A stretch of DNA of 64,000 nucleotides from Phoronis australis (Eukaryota > Phoronida > Phoronidae): positions 100,032-164,031 of the forward strand of contig NMRA01000758.1 of NCBI GenBank assembly GCA_002633005.1. The letters run 5' to 3'. The position numbers and the translations under genes are program-made. The notes under the pieces were generated by a model. That model did not search any database. It was not told the origin of the DNA and saw nothing but the letters and a program-made list of their open reading frames with translations. Positions 57,255-64,000 of this stretch are shown here, one piece after another (within the stretch, counting starts at the first letter, position 1; each line of letters begins with the position of its first letter).

Positions 57255-58150
57255 GGAATGAGATAACCCGTGTAGGCTGCTATTAACCTCGTCATTGTCC
57301 GATAACCATTTGTGGCGTTACTTGAGAACGATTTATGGTGTTATGTCACAATCAAATCTATCTCGTGGACATAGCACTTATTTTGTTGTGGTTTTACGAA
57401 GCGTCATATCTACGAATCGCGCAATCGTGGAACGGTTGCTGTGTCGCGTGCTTCGTTCACTGTTCAAATTTACTGTCTGACGCTGTACTGAGGAAAGGAA
57501 ATCAGATTTCTCCAGTTTTGCAACTCCCAGATCTTCCCGTAGACATTTCTGTTTGTATCGTGTAGTAAAACAACGGAGCAAATTTTGGACATACGCTATA
57601 GGTAAACGCTGATGTTTATTTGACAGTGCACATGCGTACACTCAGTTCCTCGGATGTAGTCATGACGTGTCGCCACTATTGTGACGCGATTTCAACCCAC
57701 AAAGAGGAACAGAAAAGCACAACCACATAACATTTTGAAAAAATTCGTAGGTTGTGACTTTTTTCCATTTAGGTAACCACGGGCGCATTTTAGCACTTGG
57801 AACTTTTCCAAAAGTGTTCGTTTGGATTAATCGATTAGCACCAATAACGATTTGACCCACTGTATGTTCCCGGGGAGTTGAGAAGGGTTGTTCAGGTCGA
57901 CAGCACAGAAACAATTCTAAAAGTGCTTAGTAATTCACAGTGCTACGTAGATATCGCCTAATTATGAATATTATTATTGTTTTTAATCTGGACAATTTAA
58001 TTTTATTTGTCTTTAACGTCAAAATGAGGCCATATACTTAACAATCGAAATGCCCGGAAACAATCGTGTATATACTGTGTTTTAGCTCAATGTGTTTGAT
58101 TTACTGTGATGCTGTGTGTTCGAATATGTAAATAAAGTTACTTGACTTGT
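57255..58150 (+). promoter_or_regulatory. TMEM47-like 3' UTR with poly(A) signal
   Basis: Non-coding after TGA. AATAAA at 58131-58136 followed by a T/G-rich stretch is the best poly(A) signal, giving a 3' UTR of about 900 nt. Confidence 0.5.
57661..58035. repeat. Diverged direct duplication, copy 1
   Basis: Matches 58263-58570 in order: CCACAAAGAGGAACAGAAA, CACCAATAACGATTTGACCC, and ATTATTATTGTTTTTAAT with a following TTTAATTTTATTTG. It lies inside the predicted 3' UTR. Confidence 0.7.
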
Positions 58151-58262
58151 TTATTGGAACGTGTGTGCATATGTCTTTCTCCTTTATGAATCCCACCGAG
58201 GTTCCCTCTCACAGAGCCCTTTACACGTAAACAAGGGATTTCGTCTATTCGGATGTTAAGTG

Positions 58263-58570
58263 GTCACGTATCTGCCACTAGGGTGAGACTTGGAGCCACA
58301 AATAGGAATAGAAATGCACAGTCACACCAAATGTTCAAAAATTTTGCAGGCCTTGAATTTTTCCGATTCAGGTACTTGGATTAATAGGTGTGCTCCGACA
58401 ACGATCGCACCCATTGTATGCTTCCAGGAAGTTCAGAAGGATTAAGTTTGACCATGTCCATAGGCAGAATTCAGGTAATAATTTTCGACGCTACGGGAAT
58501 GTGGTCTATTATTATTGTTTTTAATTTTGGCATTTTAATTTTATTTGACTTCAAAACATCATAATGACGT
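58263..58570. repeat. Diverged direct duplication, copy 2
   Basis: Second copy of the block above, beyond the poly(A) signal, shorter by about 65 bp through internal deletions. Confidence 0.7.
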
Positions 58571-58714
58571 CAAACTGAACAAGCGAATCGAACTGCATGT
58601 CCTTTCTCGTGCATTATTTTTTTCCTTTCGAACACATCTTCTTTGGAAATGCAAACTTTTTTCAAGGACGAACTTTATCCCTTTAGGCTGATAATTTGCT
58701 TTACAGCTGAACTC

Positions 58715-58808
58715 CCAGCACTCACTCGTGGGTAATGTCTGCTCACTTCCAGCACTCACTCGTGGGTAATGTCTGGTCGCCATGCCAGCACTCACTCGTG
58801 GGTTATGT
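58715..58808. repeat. Three-copy 34-36 bp tandem repeat
   Basis: Copies of CCAGCACTCACTCGTGGGTA followed by ATGTCTG; starts at 58715, 58749 and 58785. Confidence 0.88.
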
Positions 58809-58809
58809 C

Positions 58810-60830
58810 TGCTCCCTGCCTAATAAACTCGCGTTCCGTGCAGGAAGCGAACTTTCAATTTATGTCACTTGTTGCTATAAAATTGGTTTCAACATGTTCC
58901 TTACACAGATGGGAAGTGATTTCTAGGTTTGCAAAAAACTGACAGTTCTTTATCCCCTGAGACCACGCTCGACACGCCGCGACAAGCCATTTGCAGAGCC
59001 CGGTCACCTGAAATCACCTCCAATTAAACTAAAGGTTAATTTGAGACCAATTTCATAATGGTAAGTGGTCTAAATCAATTTCCGCTTTAAGCTAATTAGG
59101 TTACAATTAATTAGGGCCTCGCAAAGTTAGGACCCGCGCACCGTAGCTACAAGAAGTCCTCGAAAGTTGTGGACGCACTTTGACAATCAGGGACAGTTCA
59201 TCTTACTATAGGAGCCCAAGGATCTTCAAAATACCTTTCTCTGCCACTGCCTTTGAACAATACAACCAGCTGCTGGTAGTGAGGTTCTTGTTTTTTGGCT
59301 TTCACATGTACAAAACAACTCATTCGACAAGGTTTTAGAGTTTAACCTTGGGACTATATCTTTACATCAGATTCGTTTACGCACTGCTACAAATAAACTG
59401 ACATTGCAAAACAAATTCAAGTAACACTTGCTTCTTTTTATAGAAAATTTATTTGGTACTTGAAATAGAACTAGGTTTCCTTCGAGCAAAATATAAGTTT
59501 GCTGAGTTCCAACATAAATGATTAGTTAGTCATATCTTGGGTGACGTAAAACGAACAGCATTACTTTTCAATGAGGGAGTGAAAAAAGATGAACGATTCA
59601 GTGACTTCTGAAATCCCACACTCTAAGTGATGGCGATGCTCACGTTTGATTACCATGGAAATGTGTAATTATCAACTTTGTTGTTTAAATGATTAAAAAC
59701 CCGGAGGGGACATCATCCTCTGTCAACATCAAGTTGGAGGGCACTGAAGGGTACAACGAACATTCTCAGTTCATCGATACCCCCGAGTACCAGATCAGTT
59801 GTGCGAAACATTTAAGCTTATAGGCTAGCATATACAAACAAACAAGCACCAAGCACGAATCAAAATTATTTTCCTGACGGCAGGATAAATTCACAAAGGG
59901 TAAATGCCTTTAAGAAGAACACAACATGGGAGGAACACGATCCCGAGCGGCGGCTGCCGGAGGTGGACATTTAGAGTGAAATTAAAAGACACAAATGCTT
60001 TTTAATTTTTTGAAGAAGTCGCAATGATTTTTTGATGTTTTTAAAGAACGAAAATATAAAGTGCTATAATTGAAGTCCAGAAAGAGCTAGTGTACATTAT
60101 GAGTTACTCTAAAGCATAAATCAACTTTGAATTATTTTCGCAGAATAAAAGCCAATTCTTGAAAAGCCACAAGACGTAAATCTAAGATTTTCAGTTGAGC
60201 ATTCAAGCAGCGCTATCTGATTCTTAAGCGTTAGAATTCGACTATACATAAGTTAAACAACGAACGTATCTAAATCATGACTAAACGCCACCGCATTCAA
60301 AAGAGTCAACGTAAGTTCAAGACGTGTGGCAAGAAACGTTTTGAAGAGTTGGAGAGAAATTAATGAAAGAAATTGAAGTTCAATATCTGAAATCGTCTCC
60401 TATTTCGCTCATTTTCTGTAAGACAAAATCCTATTCAGTTGTGGCTCAATGATTTCGATTGCTCGCATTTCCTTTAGGGCAACCTTCAATGAAATGACGA
60501 AATACGAATCTAAGTCAGGTCGTACCTTCTTAGTATGAATAAAAAATAACCACGTGGCCTCGTTTTCGAGTTGTTCGCTTGACTGGAATGGTAATATAGA
60601 AAAGCCAAATTAAGACTCGTCGTCAACTATGTGACATATCAAAAGTCCGCTTACAGAGAAGTAGTCCCTCCTGTGGATGTTCAAATTTCATTATTCAAAT
60701 CTGATAAATGTAAAACATCATACATCAAACCAATACACGTGTCATGTTTTGTGTCCGTAACTGCTCTATCTCAACTCTGCCACTATTGGAACCAGTTTTA
60801 TGTGTCACAAAAAGTTCATTATAAACTCAC
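58810..60830. other. Intergenic, nothing recognised
   Basis: Two kilobases of AT-rich DNA with no domain-bearing frame. Confidence 0.4.
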
Positions 60831-60833
60831 CCT

Positions 60834-60967
60834 GAGTTCAGTAACGTTAGGCCCTCGGTAAAAAGCAAGACTTCGAGAGATTACGTGAGAAATTGCCGTG
60901 TATTTCAACACTAGTTTTGGCTAGATTTTAGCTAGGTTCTAGCGTAGGTCCTAGCGTTACTGAACTC
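60834..60967. mobile_element. 134-bp inverted-repeat element
   Basis: GAGTTCAGTAACGTTAGGCC at the left faces GGTCCTAGCGTTACTGAACT at the right (19 of 21 positions pair). The interior has CTAG-rich short repeats. No target duplication was identified. Confidence 0.65.
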
Positions 60968-61079
60968 TACCCAGATTTCGTAAAAGTCGATACTATGAGC
61001 GTATTGATAAAACATTAAGGCATTTTTATGAAGGTCCTTTTGTTTGAAAATTGATTTTTTATTACGGATTGGCAATACG

Positions 61080-62500
61080 TTATCAGGGCCGTAGGAAGCG
61101 GCGGGACCGGGGGGCACGGGCCCCCCAAAATTTTCAGGCGTCAGGGTTAAACCGTGTCAAGCGCCATACGCATGCGGCGGGGACAGTCGAGAAAAGAAAG
61201 ACTGCTAAATGCGAATAAGAGAAAATTCCTTAGAACATAAGTGCATGGTTTACCTTTTGAGGACCCTGGCCAGGACATTGTTGTTGGAGTCTCCGCTTTC
61301 GCAGGACAGGTCATCTAAACGCACTTGAAAATGTCCACGTAATGATTCATGCATATATTTTGAAAAATCAAAAAAAATTGTAAACCGAAGCTTTTGCGGA
61401 GCGTATTAATTTACCGTATTTTTAAATTCAACGAGTCAATTTTGACTACAAAACCACATTTCCAGAGGCCCCTCTCTGGCAAGGGATAACGGAGACAACT
61501 GTCGCTTTTTTCTCGAATTGTATATCACGTGAGAAAAATTGATAATCTGACATCAATTGCTGCACATTTCTTGATTTTTCAAAATATAGTTATTTTCATA
61601 TTGAGGGGCCCCACCCTTGAAGGAGACCATTGATGACATTCTAGTGGCCACCCTTTTCATGTTTTTATTGACAAATTCTTAAGGGTCCACGGCTAGAGGG
61701 CCCAAAGTTGGACTGAGTTACGTCTAGTTTCCTGTTTTTCGTGAAATCGTGCAACCGTCTTTCATGTTGAGGAAAGTCACTTCCTGTACCGTCTTGTGAC
61801 CACACGAAAGTGGAATGAACTGTGACTTTTTTCCAAGCTTAATGATCTTTAGCCTTTCATAATTAAGATTTCCTATTTCAGACGGGACCTCTCTCGGTGG
61901 AGCAGTTCGGAGAAATTTCCCTTTGTCCCTATTTACATGTAAATCCGACATTGCCAAGTATTCACGAGGGAAGTTTAGATTCCAAATTCATCAAAAAAAA
62001 ACACAAAAAAAAAACACAAAACATTCGTGCAGAGCAAAGCAGTATCAAGACATTCTACCCAAAACAACCAAAATTTGTGAAAAAATACAATAGGATTGAC
62101 CGCCATCGAAAGGGTTGAATTTTGAAGAACGCGAAGACCGCTATTTGTTAATAACACAAAAAGGACAATTTCCAATGGTTAGTTATAGAATAATGTTACT
62201 GTTTCCCATAGTATCACACGAATAGTATCTCTTCTGAAAATGGTTGCTCTTAGTTATTGGTAAGGATTTCCCACATGTGTAAAACACAGCTGTCGAGGCT
62301 ACGTTGGAGTGACCGTGTACATGTCGAACGAGTGTACTCAAATACTTGCAATAATAAACAAATGTTTCAGTTTTTTGAGCTCAAGTTCAACTCGTGAACC
62401 GTTATAGGTACCTTGGAAATGAACAAAAATACACCTTACTGTGAATGCCCAATCTCCCATTTTTCCCCGGTTACCCGGCAAAAATCTGCGAGCATGCGGA
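61080..62500. other. Intergenic with transposon-like GC palindrome
   Basis: Near 61107, GGGGGGCACGGGCCCCCC is a strong palindrome set in a GC-rich island and followed by AAAATTTT, typical of dispersed-element ends. The 73- and 77-codon frames around 61724-62118 are basic or low-complexity and not convincing. Confidence 0.35.
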
Positions 62501-62529
62501 AAATGCTTATAACATTCCGTTTTGCTCAA

Positions 62530-62790
62530 AACAAATTCGTTGGTTTCTGATTTACATGTTTTTGTATCTAAGAAAACCGACAGGTTAATAGGTGATTTTT
62601 GATAATTACGATTCAGGGAATTAAGTTGAAGCCTGAATATGGAAAAAAACTCCATAATCCGATCCCCAAATAGTAAAGTGCACTTGGACGCTTTTTGCCT
62701 ATCTAAAATAACTTTCAAAGACATTGATGAAATTTGGACACTTCTCAAAAATTTACTCACAATTCAAATGACAATAAATGCATTGCTTTT
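62530..62790. repeat. Old direct duplication, copy 1
   Basis: Aligns in order with 62888-63100, for example GATTTACATGTTTTTGTAT with GGTTTACATGTTTATGTAT and CTCACAATTCAAATGACAAT with CTCACAATTCGAATAACAAT. Confidence 0.65.
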
Positions 62791-62887
62791 TGACTTCGGT
62801 ACAAGGTTTGTTGTTTAAACTCACTAACAGGGGAACAAAAAGGAATTAAGTCATTAAATCAAGGTAAACGCATTGCTCATGGATTTG

Positions 62888-63100
62888 ATTGTTGGTTTTT
62901 GGTTTACATGTTTATGTATAAAAATGGACCGATGGAAATGATAATGCTTCAATGAACTTAGTTGCAGGCCGACTATGGGAAAATTCGTACAATAAACGAG
63001 TTTTGTCTGAATTAAGTCTCAAGGAAATTGATGAATTTCGGACAACACTACAAAGTGTCCCAAAATGTTCTCACAATTCGAATAACAATAAATTGTTTAT
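62888..63100. repeat. Old direct duplication, copy 2
   Basis: Second copy, about 300-360 bp downstream. The plus-strand frame here (KEIDEFRTTLQSVPKC) corresponds to the degenerate KDIDEIWTLLKNLL in copy 1, so the ancestor may have been coding, but no known domain is visible. Confidence 0.6.
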
Positions 63101-63169
63101 TGGCTTAGGAACTATATTACTGGGTTTAAGTTTACAAACAGTAGATAGAAAAAGAAGCTAAAATACTTC

Positions 63170-64000
63170 AACAAATAAAATCTAACTTATTGGTCATCAA
63201 TTTGGAAAGGTTCTCTTTGCACTTCTTTGATGTTTTTAGTTTCTAGTAGTATTACGCAATGAATTTTTGTTCTTCAAAACTGAATCGTTTGCTTGTATTT
63301 CCCGTGCATACTACACACTCACGACATGCGCGCACCCAGCCTAAAATATAGGGGGCCGCGAATTTTTGAGGATGTGGACCTTTTACTAAAAAAATGGAAT
63401 ACGGGATCCGTTCAGGGCTATGAATTGTGCGTACGCCGAATTCCTGCCTTAGTTGTCTTTTGTCTCGTTTTCTCGAACTTTTTGTTTCTTTGAGGTGGAC
63501 CTTTCTGTCCACTTTTCCATATGGAGGGATCGTTCAAACCCCTCGAGCTCCCCCTCCCGGGTGCACGTATGCATGGCACACCCACGTTAAAAATAAGGTG
63601 TAACCATGCTGTAGGCCTGCATAGAATCTATGTTACCAACGGGAACTGAATTTGAACTCCAGACGTTGAAGTGTGTACATTTTGGGGACACACTCTGTAT
63701 CAATTTCCTCAGCAACCAGAAACTGGACTACCGGCTGTGTTTCATATAGGGATTCTGAAACGGCCACAAAGGTACTCATACCAGGCACCTCGGGACCTCA
63801 CCTTTTCAGGAAATTATTTCAAAAAATGGCCATAATAAAATGCAGTTTTCCCCGAAACTGGATCATAATAAAACAAACCTTGACCTTCAACCCAGAGCAG
63901 AGGAATAGGTACGAATCCACTGTTGGAATCCAGCTAAAGTTACTTCAGGCAGCTCCCAGCTACCTGTCAGTGCCGGCGCTGGCCCTAGACCCCATTCTTA
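63170..64000. other. Right end of window, nothing recognised
   Basis: No domain-bearing frame on either strand; the frames at 63252-63512 and 63293-63493 overlap on opposite strands and show no features of genes. Confidence 0.4.

Noticed and set aside
62338-62760. 140-codon minus-strand ORF
   Set aside because: Overlaps the old direct duplication, and the second copy does not keep this frame open.
1-64000. CRISPR array, operon or bacterial-type system
   Set aside because: The tandem arrays have no spacer structure, and the genes are intron-bearing animal genes.

Overview
The window is nuclear DNA of an animal, most likely a marine invertebrate. All three main genes are split by spliceosomal introns with GT..AG ends, introns are mostly 0.3-2 kb, the intergenic DNA is AT-rich and full of minisatellites, foldback elements and retroelement remains, and the domain repertoire (SUEL/rhamnose-binding-lectin fold, CUB, P2X7-type cytosolic zinc domain, claudin/PMP22-type four-span protein, ASCC3 helicase) is typical of invertebrate deuterostomes, molluscs or cnidarians. 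I cannot fix the phylum from the sequence alone.

Layout. (1) About 1.58-12.7 kb, plus strand: a type I membrane protein gene in four recognisable exons, encoding a SUEL-type lectin domain, a CUB domain, a Thr-rich stalk and a transmembrane segment with a short basic tail. Every internal splice junction is phase 1, the classic exon-shuffling arrangement. Its first exon (signal peptide) is not identified. The 8 kb intron between the lectin and CUB exons holds a stand-alone exon for a P2X7-type Cys-rich domain, a 29-bp minisatellite, a pair of diverged direct repeats and a large hairpin element. (2) 12.7-15.5 kb: no gene recognised; short repeats. (3) 15.5-39.2 kb, minus strand: ASCC3, the tandem Ski2-like helicase of the ASCC/RQT ribosome-rescue complex. 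Thirty coding exons join in frame into about 1,755 codons covering the N-terminal ASCC2-binding region, helicase cassette 1, the first Sec63 domain, helicase cassette 2 and the beginning of the following winged-helix region. The C-terminal roughly 400 residues (second Sec63 domain) were not found in the window. Intron 11 carries a decayed RNase H-type non-LTR retroelement that is itself interrupted by a 507-bp inverted-repeat transposon. (4) 39.2-42.3 kb: intergenic space between two divergently transcribed genes, including the probable ASCC3 5' UTR exon. (5) 42.3-57.3 kb, plus strand: a four-exon TMEM47-like (claudin/PMP22 superfamily) gene of 197 codons. Its 12.5-kb first intron holds a broken LINE reverse transcriptase, two copies of a hairpin element family, a six-copy 37-bp minisatellite and a degraded tRNA-like SINE head; its third intron begins with a 340-bp GAT/GGT repeat directly at the splice donor. 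(6) 57.3-64 kb: 3' UTR, two pairs of diverged duplications, a small TIR element, and no convincing gene.

The three genes do not form a pathway: one is cytosolic/nuclear RNA-ribosome surveillance, one is a junction or membrane protein, and one is a surface receptor-like protein. The only obvious shared feature is the head-to-head arrangement of ASCC3 and the TMEM47-like gene.
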